A stretch of DNA of 64,000 bases, taken from the NCBI GenBank assembly GCA_001600615.1, contig BCKK01000007.1, positions 1,084,431 through 1,148,430 of the forward strand. The letters are read 5' to 3'. Position 1 is the first letter of the stretch; the number at the start of each line of letters is the position of its first letter. Origin of the DNA: Dioszegia crocea. Its lineage: Eukaryota > Basidiomycota > Tremellomycetes > Tremellales > Bulleribasidiaceae. Positions 33,760-43,499 of this stretch are shown one piece after another. The position numbers and the translations under genes were made by a program. The notes under the pieces were generated by a model. It saw only the letters and a list, made by a program, of their open reading frames with translations. It was not told the DNA's origin and ran no database searches.

Positions 33760-35293
33760 CTAGGCGTAAGCTAGCTCCCTTTCTCTGGCTGGCGCTCGCG
33801 CTCGCACTCGTTCACGATCTTCCTCCCGCCTTGCGTCGTCCGACGGCACCATCATCGGTACCAGCACAGCCACCTTCTCCATCATGGCCATATGGTATTC
33901 CTCAGCGAATTTAGACACTCTGAAATAAGACTGAGCTCGGACTTCGGACCGGATGACTTCGATAAAGTCGAATATCGTATCGAAACACTGATTTCCGTCG
34001 TCCTTGGTCGCAGAACCCCTAACGCCCGAATCTTCCGACTCGTCCGCCGGGAAGGGCCCTCCTCCGCCTGTCCAGATCTCCCCCATCCCCCCATAGTTCT
34101 CATACGCCCTTTTGCATGCCTGCACAATTGTCTTGCATGTCTCCGGAAAGAGATCGATGCGAAGGCCATGATTCCTCCAGTCAAGGTACGGGTATTCACG
34201 CCCCAGTGAATCTCGAGCCTCGATGTGATCGTACAGCTTTGGGTCGAACACGAGGAGGTCCCTCTTCCCATCCGCCCTCAGCGTTTCGAGGACGATAACG
34301 GCATGCATCGGCGTTTCCCAGCCAGGATCCCGTACATTGCCATTCGATGCGGTCCGCTCGAAGCTCATGACAAGCCCGACTTTCACCCGAGCGCTTGACT
34401 CGGCAAAGGCGTTGAGAAGATTGTCGCACGACGAGGTGTATGCCTTATTGTAGTGCCCGAGCCGATCTCCCAGTCGAACCGTCCGTTGATCCTCAGCGAT
34501 GCTCCATCGTGATTCCTCTTTTCCATCGTTCCACATCGTCAGAGTCGGGTGGATGTAGAGGTGTTTGATGTCGCTTGACCAGGACTCGAGTCGTTTGGCG
34601 ACTTTTCGGAAGGACGGATTTCCCGACGACGGCTGAGCTTTCGAAATGCTGGACCCTCCGTTCCGGTTGGTGTTGTCATTGGACACTTTGTTGTTCCCGC
34701 TGACATTGACTCTCTGCAAGTATGCCATGTCGTACTCGTACTCGGAATCGTCACCATCGCCTTCTCGTCTCTCGACGACCCATGATCCGTCTTCTTCCAT
34801 CCACACTTTGGGCCGGACGTCGGATGTAAACTGGCCGCGGGGAAGAGGGCGGCGGTTGCCGGTAGGAGGGGGAGCGGAGGGGCCGTCAGATGACGATTGA
34901 GAGCTGGCGTCGCTGTCGCTGGGCGCGATGGGAGGGGATGTATGAATTCGAGAGGGTCCGGCTCGAGAGTTAGGACTGGAATGGTCAGTATGGCATCGAA
35001 AGGTCCCAAATCTGACTCACGTTGAGGAGCCGAGGCCCTTGCTTGGAGCGGTGCTAGCTGACTTCCTTTTGACTTCTCTTGTCTTTGTTCTGATCTGTCA
35101 GTATTCCTCGTTCTCCTCAGGGACGTCGTGGCCTCGCAAAGAAAGTGGAAGGGAGGAAGGAAGAACCAGGGAGGAGAGAATGACCCGACCTATCCGAGCC
35201 TGATCTACGCCGATAGAGTCGCTAGCCTAGTACCTCACGCCCGGTCTCGCCTATGAGAGAGTCGCGAAAGACACTGCAAGCTCACCTCGCCAT
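33760..35293 (-). CDS. Unknown protein with histone H3-like N-terminus
   Basis: The model starts with an 8-nt coding exon (35293-35286, ATGGCGAG). A 196-nt intron follows, and the protein then reads MARTKTREVKRKSAS. A Ser/Pro-rich linker comes next, and a long last exon ends at TAG 33760; total about 430 aa. The C-terminal half is globular, with conserved-looking blocks HLYIHPTLTMWNDG, MHAVIVLETLRADGKR, LLVFDPKLYDHIEA and GNQCFDTIFDFIEV. The order His (MHAV), Asp (VFDP), Gln-Cys (NQC) is the order of catalytic residues in clan CE cysteine proteases, but I cannot confirm the fold, and a basidiomycete-specific DUF is just as likely. The start exon is inferred from splice phase only. Confidence 0.55.
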
Positions 35294-36065
35294 GTTGATG
35301 TTTTAGTACTGGGTAATGGAGACGCAAAAGGTTGTAGAGAGTGGACGTCAAGAAGGAAGTCAATGCGCCCACCACTTGCCTGTGATAGTTCCGGGGCAGA
35401 ATGGCGGCGATCGCCGGCTCGGCTGAAACAACTCTGAAACCAGCTGAAACGCGTCCATAGACCATGTACCACGACCGCTGGTATGGTCGTAATGCGCCCA
35501 CTATGGAACTCCACAGATATTCAAAACGGGCTCTTGTTGTAGTATAGTATCCAGATTGAGGACAGCGACGATTGAGGTCATTGGGAACCCCAGTATCGTA
35601 CGGATGTACGGACCATTGGCATACCATTCGATTTCTCCCGGTATATCTGCAGCTGGCTCCTCTGGAGCTTCTTCTCTTGGGTGATCGATCACTTTATTCG
35701 GATGTCGCGAATCCCAGACTGACCCTCTGTATGTATGACAGGATAGGCGGAAGTGGCGAGCTCTATCAAGTTTTGCCCACAGAGGCCCCTTCGCTATCGT
35801 TCGACAGGACACGAATCTTCGGTTGAGTGCGGTTGGGTAGAAGGAGCAGGTGGACGAATAATTACCTCTTTAGGCAATTTTAGACATGAATTACGTGAAA
35901 CGCGGCGCGGGGTAACGGGGTAACGCCGAAACATGTCGGCGCGCACTTTTGGCGTTTCAAAAGTGGCGCCACAACTCGAGTTCGACCGACGACAATCGTC
36001 GATTTCCATCTTCCAAAAAATCGATTTTCTCGACAACGGCTGCATGGATTGCCTTGCAAAACGTA
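35294..36065. other. Intergenic region before tRNA-Trp
   Basis: No gene supported; several frames of about 100 codons overlap each other without splice or homology support. A Pol III terminator for the tRNA lies at 36058-36061 (TTTT on the minus strand). Confidence 0.45.
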
Positions 36066-36144
36066 TGACCCCGATGTGATTTGAACACACAACCCCCAGA
36101 TCACGCCATTGGAATCTGATGCGCTACCGTTGCGCCACAGGGCC
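36066..36144 (-). tRNA. tRNA-Trp (CCA) with a 7-nt intron
   Basis: Read on the minus strand. The acceptor stem GGCCCTG (36144-36138) pairs with CGGGGTC (36073-36067), with discriminator A at 36066. The D stem GCGC/GCGC, anticodon loop TTCCAA..A, and T arm with loop TTCAAAT are all present. The anticodon is CCA. Seven bases, TGGCGTG, interrupt the loop after position 37, the canonical place for a tRNA intron. Wobble pairs at positions 2 and 6 of the acceptor stem are tolerated. A TTTT terminator follows four bases downstream. Confidence 0.92.
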
Positions 36145-36289
36145 CCGCGGAAGAACGCTGTCTTTGCCGACTATATTCCCTCGCACACCCGCCCGAAAAC
36201 CCTCGAGGCTTGAGGCGGCCCCTCAAAAATTGTTCGTAGATATCCCTGACTGACGCCTGAGAGGACAGGCAGACTTCAGTTCTGCGCCC

Positions 36290-36390
36290 TTGGAATCTGA
36301 TGCGCACCGTTGCGCCACAGGGCCCCGCGGAAGAACGCTGTCTTTGCCGACTATATTCCCTCGCACACCCGCCCGAAAACCCTCGAGGCT
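36290..36390 (-). repeat. Duplicate of the tRNA-Trp 5' half and its 5' flank
   Basis: 101 bp identical, except one deleted base, to 36109-36210. The copy covers the first half of the tRNA up to the end of the 5' exon in the anticodon loop, plus about 66 bp of upstream flank. It cannot form a tRNA. Confidence 0.92.
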
Positions 36391-36978
36391 GACGCCTCGA
36401 GATCCGCAACGGGTGTCAGCTTCGCTGACGCCGTGCTGTAGTGGTACGCACAAACTGATCCAGCTAAACATACCACTTTCCAATACAATAGACTGATCAA
36501 AGCAGTCTATGTGTCGACTACATAACTCCAGCTACAAAGATCCCTACCTAGCTATCCTTTGTAATTGACGCCTCCCGCTAAGCTTCTGGTGTCGGTTCGT
36601 CTTCACACTTTTTTTTTTCGGTCCGGTCCTGTCGGCTGAAGGAGGAGACAGCAGTCTTCGAGAAGATGGTGGCTGGAGGAGAAGCAGGCTTGGGCTGGGT
36701 TCGAAGATAGAGTGTCCTAAAATCTGACATGGGGCGGCAATGGATGACCGGAATCGATGCAAGTATAAGACCGGAAGATCCTCAAGTCCTATCGCCGGTA
36801 GATGCATGGGTCGTACTCGACTCCGATGACACGAAACGATAGGTAAGGAAGGGGCGAGCTGGGTGGACCTAAAAAGTGGAGGTCCGAAGGTTCCGGGGAC
36901 GAAATTCGAACGGAATGTCACGAACGCGCCATGGCAGGGTCGCTTTCACAACCATAATCTCCAAGGCCCCCAAGCACG
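36391..36978. other. Promoter region of the ER HSP90 gene
   Basis: No gene supported. A 125-codon minus frame at 36921-36544 overlaps the promoter and lacks homology or introns. Confidence 0.45.
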
Positions 36979-39902
36979 ATGAGATTGACGCGGCTGATAG
37001 CTATCGGCGGGGCACTGGTCGCCTCATTTGTACCTGCTTTGGCCGAGGAAACCGCTTCCCAAACCTACAAATACGAGGTATGTTACCCATGTCGACGTGG
37101 AATCTCGCGTCCCCCATCCCTGGCTCGTGCTTACTCCACAGTCTGACATAACGCGTCTTCGGTCGCTGGTCATCCACTCTCTCTACTCTCATAAAGATGT
37201 CTTCCTTCGGGAACTTCTATCGAATGCGAATGACGCGCTCGAGAAGCTGCGCCTGACAGCTCTGACGGATCGTGAAGTGATGCGGTCGGGCGAGGCCAAT
37301 GTGACGATTGAAGTCAGGCTGAATGAGGGCGGGAAGACTGGGCAGATTGTCGTTAGAGGTGAGTCAAAGTCGATTCAGGGCTGACCGCTAGATACCGGTA
37401 TTGGGATGACCAAAGACGAGCTGGCTCGAAACTTGGGTACGATAGCTCGGTCGGGTACGAATGAGTTTTTGAAAAAGGCCGAAGAGGGTGGTGGGGCCGA
37501 CGGGAATCTTATCGGTCAATTTGGTCTTGGATTCTACTCTTGGTAAGCTGTGCAACATCCTCACTTGGATTTTAGCTAACTAGCGAGTTTCCTGGTCGCT
37601 CCAACTGTTCGCGTCTCGTCACTCCCTCCGGCATCATCGTCAAATCCCAACCCAGAACAACATACTTTTGTATCAACCTCGTCTGGGGACTCGTTCGAGA
37701 TCTATCTCGACCCCAGAGGGAACACACTGGGCCGAGGTACCGAGATCGTGCTGGATATTCAGGAAGAAGAGCAGGAATGGCTATCTGTGAACCGACTCAA
37801 GGCTTTAATGTGAGTTGGACTGAGGATATTTGCCTGATGATCAGCGACAAGCACTCTCAATTCGCTACTACTTTCCCCATCTACATCATGGAGCGTAAAA
37901 CTACCAAAACCCCCATTCCACCTCCACAATCACCTGTATCGGAAGGCGACCCGGATGAGCTCAATGATGATGCGGACAAGGACGAGCAGACGCCCAAGGA
38001 GGAAGAATTTGAGACCAGGACGGAGGAAGAGTGGGTGCAGGTGAATGACAAGGCGCCAATCTGGATGAGGTGAGTTGAACATGACACTTCAAATCACCAG
38101 CAACTGATGTGTCAAGGGATCCTAAAGAGGTCGACGAAGAAGAGTACCGCCAATTCTACAAAGCCGTCGCTAAAGATCCATCAGCAGACACCCTTGGCTG
38201 GGCCCACTTCAAGGTATGATTAGCTGACTGGAACATGAGCGCTGAGCTGATGCGATAGGGCGATACTGGCGCAGGCGTATCCTATCGTGCAATTATGTAC
38301 ATTCCCTCCAAACTTCCTCAGGACTTCTGGCAGAAGATGACAAGTGGTATCAACAATGTTCGACTTATGGTGAAGAGGGTCTTCATCACTGATGATTTGG
38401 GAGAGGAATACATGCCACGATGGCTGAGCTTCCTGAAAGTCACGGTTGACGGTGAGTGTCTTGGATTACACATCGGGACTAATCGATCAGCCGATGACCT
38501 CCCCCTGAACGTTTCCCGCGAGACCCTGCAATCCAACAAATTCTTGTCTCAGCTCCAACGTATCCTGGTCCGGAAGGCCATCGACCTCTTTTCTCGTCTC
38601 GCCGCTGAAGACCAAAAAGTCTACCAGGAGGTTTCAAAGCTATACGGGAACGCCCTGCGGATCGGCATGCTGGAAAGCAAGAAGGACAAAGTCAAAATTG
38701 CCAAATTGTTGCGGTTCGAGAGTACTCGAAGCGACTTTACGTCGTTGGAAGAGGTCAGTCGCTGTGTCCTCGTCATTGTCTATGATGCATCAAGCTGACT
38801 TGCCAGTATGTCGAGAACCGAAAGGAGGGTCAGAAGCAGGTATGTTGTTTACTCCTCATAAGTTGCCGAAGCTGACTGGATAGATCTACTTCATGGCCGG
38901 TGTAGGCGAGCGACCTGAAGATCTCAAGCGATCTCCCTTCGTCGAAAAGCTCAAGGCTAGAGGTTATGAAGTTTTGCTCCTGAACTTGCCCTCGGACGAG
39001 CCGATGATGGGAGCCTTGGACCTCTTCATGTCAGTCATTTCTTGCCTGCCGAAGGTCCGTGCTGATTCCCAGGGGCATGAAGACTCAGGACGTCTCCAAG
39101 AAAGGCCTGAAGTTCGGAGATGAAGATGAGGATGAGGCCGAGCGAAAAGAGCTCGAAGCTCAAAAAATCGCCTTTGCACCTCTGATCGATTGGCTCAAGA
39201 AAGAGTTGAAGGGCGATATCAGCGACGGTACGTCTACCACTTAATATCGGCTGACCCATAGTGATCCTCACCAACCGGCTCGTTACCTCCCCCTGCACGA
39301 TTGTCGTCGACTCTTTCGGTTGGTCAGCCAACATGGCCAAGATCATGTCTGCCCAGGCGGACGCGGAGAATGACCCCATGTTCAAAATGATGAAGAATCT
39401 GCCTAAGAATCTTGAAATCAACCCGAAATCACCCTTGATTGAGGGTCTGCTCGAGAAAGTTTTGGACCTCGAATTAGGCCAGAACCAAGATGAAGATGCG
39501 GATATGGAAGTGGAGGATAGCGCCGAGGTGAATGAATTGAGGGAGACTGTTAAGGTTCTGGTGGATACTACTTTGGTTAGAAGTGGCTTTACGGTTGCCG
39601 ACCCCACGACGTAAGTCCTCATCGAGACTTTGCTGACAAGTAGATACTTTGAGCGTGTTGAAGCTCTCCTTCGTCGTAATCTCGGAGTATCCCTTTCGGC
39701 AAAAACCAAAATGCAGGTCAAGCCCGCTCCGCCCACTGCGGCAGAACCACTCGACGAGAGCGAAGGAGGAGGGATGGACATGAATGATATCATGAGCATG
39801 GGAGATGACGCGCCTGATGGCTCGGATTTCCCGGATTGGAGCGAGATGAAGAAGAGCATGGGTGGAGGAGCGCCAGCTGGGATGGGGCATGATGAGCTAT
39901 AG
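36979..39902 (+). CDS. ER-lumen HSP90 (GRP94/endoplasmin-like)
   Basis: Many short exons from ATG 36979 to TAG 39902. The product starts with a signal peptide ([22 protein letters not shown]) and ends in the ER retention signal HDEL. The HSP90 N-terminal ATPase domain is clear: [20 protein letters not shown], then [23 protein letters not shown] and [10 protein letters not shown] charged linker (about [18 protein letters not shown]) leads to the middle domain ([16 protein letters not shown]) and the C-terminal dimerisation domain ([18 protein letters not shown]). It would fold secretory and membrane clients in the ER. HSP90 with both a signal peptide and HDEL is the GRP94 type, which S. cerevisiae lacks. 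It is distinct from the cytosolic HSP90, which ends in MEEVD. Confidence 0.95.
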
Positions 39903-40092
39903 CTGTGAGGGCGATACAGGGCGGATCAAATTGAGAAGTCGCTTCAAGCTAGGCAAACAAAATGCAATAATCATACGATGCACTGTCAGGCGGATCCTGT
40001 ACGGCTTGGCATTCTTTGACTTGTGACGCTATACGAGAACGCAGCACATGCTCGTATGACTGTATGTACCGTCTGACATGTTGAAAGTCCTC

Positions 40093-41080
40093 CTACTTGT
40101 GGCTCCCGGTGCCCAAAAACGTTTGCAGCGCCTGCTCCGTATTCCCCTGTGCCTTCTCAGTCTTGACGAGCTGCACAAACGGCTTGAAATGTGGTTCCGA
40201 CGCGTCGCCTGCATATCAGCTAAGCCTAGTGGGCAGCACTTACGCATCAACCGGAACATGACGCTTTCGGACGTTGTGATCACCGCTCCGGCCTGCTTCA
40301 TCACTTCTAGCGCGGTGGGTATTTCTAGCTTGTTGACTGATGAGACTGCATCGGCTAGGACGAAGACGCGGATGTCAGAAGCTAAGAAGTCTAAGGTGGA
40401 TTGTAGTACGCAGATGTGAGACTGTAGCTTCAGCAAGTAGCTATGGGAGGATTTTGATGGTTCGGCCAGCACGAGGTTGGTAAGCCAATTGCCATGACTC
40501 ACCTCTATCCCGACTATAATCGCCGTATCGATCTTCTTCTCTTTAATCTTTTCCAGTATGGGCGGTATACACATTGAGAACTGGCAGGTAAGCTATACGT
40601 ACTCCGAAGCCAGGGGAATTCAGGCTTACCTTCGTTTTGGAATGTACGCCAAGCATAAGATGTGATGGCAGAGTCTTCAGTCCGACATCAGGCACTGTCT
40701 CTCCTAGTGCTAGTGCAAATCAGCAATAGCTTCAGAAGCCAAGTAAGGAGCAGGAATGAAGGATGCGGTGGACATACCGGTCGGGTTCTGCTCAGTCGCC
40801 ATGACAGGCATTTCTAATATCTGCCCAGGTCAGCTATACTCATTGTCATAAGGCCTTCTCCAGCTCTAACACACAGCTGCCGCCTTGGTCATCTTGCGAA
40901 TAGCGAGACACATCTCCGAAAAGCCATACGTGGGCTCGCCTAAGCCATGAGCTATTCCGATCGGAGTCAACAACCGTAAGACGGTTAATCCAATGACTTA
41001 CGGAACTTAGCCTGGACATCACATATCAGCAATAGCGTACGGCGCGGATCAAGCGCTTTAGTTATCGCCGGTGGGGGCAT
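40093..41080 (-). CDS. Isochorismatase-family hydrolase (ISOC1/2-like)
   Basis: Spliced minus-strand gene from ATG 41080 to TAG 40093-40095. Family blocks in order are LLLICDVQAKFR (catalytic Asp), ILEMPVMATEQNPTALGETV, HSKTKFSM (catalytic Lys), IIVGIESHICVLQSTLDFL (nucleophile Cys), VFVLADAVSS and AGAVITTSESVMF. This is the cysteine-hydrolase fold of ISOC1/ISOC2 and YcaC proteins, whose physiological substrates are mostly unknown. An in-frame upstream ATG near 41221 would add about 47 residues, but it would start almost on top of the neighbouring gene's stop, so I chose 41080. Confidence 0.88.
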
Positions 41081-41241
41081 TGCGCTGATGTGAGGGCAGA
41101 TGTAGGGACCGCGAATGCGGGCAAAGGATGTTGTTGAGCCGCCGGGGATGACCGGGATGTCAAAGTGGGGGAGAGTGGGGGACGAGATCTCAATGCGAAT
41201 TGACGCCAGATAGCGGATGTTCATACAAGCTCTATGAGATC

Positions 41242-42938
41242 TCATTCGGATAAGTCTACCTCCATATCTTCACTCTCATCCCCATCCTCATCCCCTTCTT
41301 CATCCAACAACCCCGAATCGTCCTCCTCCGCCTCCTCATCTTCCGCCGACAACTCCGTCAAAACCACCTGATCGCCAGCCTCTTCCAATTCCTCCTCCTC
41401 CTCATCCTCCTCTGCCTCTTCATCAGGTACACCATCCTCCTCCTCCTCTTCGGCTTCCTCAGTATCCGCCATTCCCTCAGGATGGACCTTCTTCTCCGTC
41501 TCCTCGGCTACCTTCTTTGGATTATAGATAATCTCCTCCTTCTCCAATGCCGGTTTCTTATCTTCTCCCAATCCCACAACACCTCCCGCCGCCGCCGCCG
41601 GAACTACAGCCGCTGCCAAACCATCTTTCCCCTTCTCCTTGGCGTTCATTCCCCCTAGGGGCCGGTTGGCGATTGGGTTCTTTGCGTTCGGGTTCGGTTT
41701 CGGTAATAATTTCTCCTTTTGATTCACCAAAACGTCTTTGACTTTCTCCTTCACTCCCGCCTTATCCGCTACACCCTCCATCTTCTCCTCGACCTTCTTG
41801 GCACCTTCCGCCACCTTCGCGTTGACGTCTGCCGCCTTCTCCCCAGCCTTCTTCACGCCTTCCTTCAATCCCGCCTGAGCCTTGTCTTTGACATTTGCAA
41901 TCTTCTCCTCCGCCTTATTCACGCCACCCTTAACCCCAGCCACGACCTGATCCTTGACACCCGCTGCTTTATCCACCACTTTCTTCAACCCATCTACCGC
42001 CTTGTCCTTTACCGACTCCTCGCCTTCCGGTCCGCATCCGCAGTCGTATACGTCGTTCAAGGTAAGACAGTCGAACTCCTCCTTGCCTAGTCGCTCATTG
42101 ATCAGATTGTGTACACTGCATAGCCACATTGAGGCCGTCTTCCGGCTCGATGTCTGCTTGTCAGCCTAGATCATGCTTTGACAAAGTCATACATACCTGT
42201 GGTGGGTATTTAGCTAACAGTTGCTGAAACTCCTGCGCGCATTCTCCGCATGGATACAGACGAGCGAAAAGATGGAAGTAGGATTTGAGAGCCGCTCGAT
42301 CGTCAGTTGAAGGTGTCTGATAATCAGCTTAAGCAAGATTAAAGCTTGATAGACGCACCTCTGGGTATCGAAGAGTCATAAGATGTAGTACGCGCCAGGC
42401 AGACCGTCCAAGCTCGGCTCTGGTAGATCAGTATGGCGCTGCAAGGCTAGCAATCTACTCACTTTGCTGTAGCATTCTCCATCTTTGGCATGATCACACC
42501 GCCCTTCAACGTCGCATCGTCCACCACTGGGGCCGGATTTGCCGCACCGTCCGGCTTCTTCACCGGTGCGACTTTGGCCTTGACGGCAGCTTGAGCCTTC
42601 TTCGCCTCATCGCCTAACCTAGCCGGCAGGCCCTTATTCCCCTTCATCCTATCCTTTGCCGGCGCAACTTTCGCCGCTGGCTTTCGGCCCGTGTCCACTT
42701 TACACTCTCCCTCCGCACATACACCATCATCATTCCTAGCGACCTCTTGCTCGAAGTTCGGGACGACAGGATCGCGCCAGTGGTCCGAGTCGATACCGCC
42801 TGCTTCGTATGTGCCGTAGGGATCTAAAGGGGTGTGTGGCGATTTGAAGTGGTCCGAGGGGTAGAAGATGTAAAGTGTTGTAAGAAAGACCGCCACGAAA
42901 CCAAGAGTCATGAGGCGATTACTTCTGAAGGTGATCAT
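41242..42938 (-). CDS. Erv2-like sulfhydryl oxidase with LEA-like and acidic tail
   Basis: Spliced from ATG 42938 to TGA 41242, about 510 aa. A short cytosolic end and membrane anchor (TLGFVAVFLTTLYIFYP) place the rest in the secretory lumen. After a linker comes the Erv/ALR FAD domain: LGRSAWRVLHLMTLRYPE, LYPCGECAQEF (the CxxC next to FAD), HNLINERLGKEEFDC and YDCGCGP, the last a possible shuttle CGC. Such enzymes oxidise thiols with oxygen and feed disulfides to PDI. Unusually, about 290 residues follow: Ala/Lys/Glu-rich repeats of KDKAxxGxKxxVxK type like group 3 LEA proteins, then a strongly acidic end. Erv2 proteins are normally about 200 residues. Confidence 0.85.
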
Positions 42939-43499
42939 GGTGTGCGTAGTCTCCCAAGGCAGAGGACAAAGAGCGAAATTTGAAGACCAAGTGAGACGCG
43001 AACTTGAAACGATGCGATCGGCGATGATAAATTACCGCAACGGGTAATTTTTACAACACCAGCGACAACAAGGAGAATAGCGCTGAATCAGCCAAGACAT
43101 GCAGAGTATGGGGGCTGTAGCTGGACCTCAGATCTACCCTCGCACTCGTTTCTCAATCACAGTGCAGGCTACCGCTGACCGTGGTAAAAAGACGGCCGGG
43201 TTGACGGTGGAACGACCGCAACGCCACCCAAACTGATCGATCACCGCCGGTCGACGCGTCTCGACGCGTCTCATTTTCAGGGCCAACCAAGACCATTCAG
43301 TGGCCGGTCTCTACATTATTTACATATCATATACTCCTCGACAACTACACCAGCGGGGAGGAAAGGACCAGCATTCCCTTGTGTGTGATCGATAGATCCG
43401 GAAAATCATCTTTCTGTTACCAAAGGAGGGGAGGGCACGTTCCCCGGTTACTGCGCGGGACAAACTACTGTATGTCCTATAAGCACGAATACCACCAAT
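42939..43499. other. Divergent promoter region
   Basis: Lies between the sulfhydryl oxidase (minus) and the large disordered gene (plus). Contains the paired ACGCGT sites listed separately; no gene. Confidence 0.5.
43251..43270. promoter_or_regulatory. Paired ACGCGT sites, 10-bp direct repeat
   Basis: The 10-mer TCGACGCGTC occurs twice back to back, giving two ACGCGT cores exactly 10 bp (one helical turn) apart. Such pairing suggests cooperative binding by an MBF-like factor at one or both divergent genes. Function inferred. Confidence 0.5.

Noticed and set aside
36101..36409. Minus frame with an internal repeat
   Set aside because: The repeat is the tRNA-Trp half duplication read as protein.
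36544..36921. 125-codon minus frame
   Set aside because: No homology, overlaps the HSP90 promoter, no intron in an intron-rich genome.
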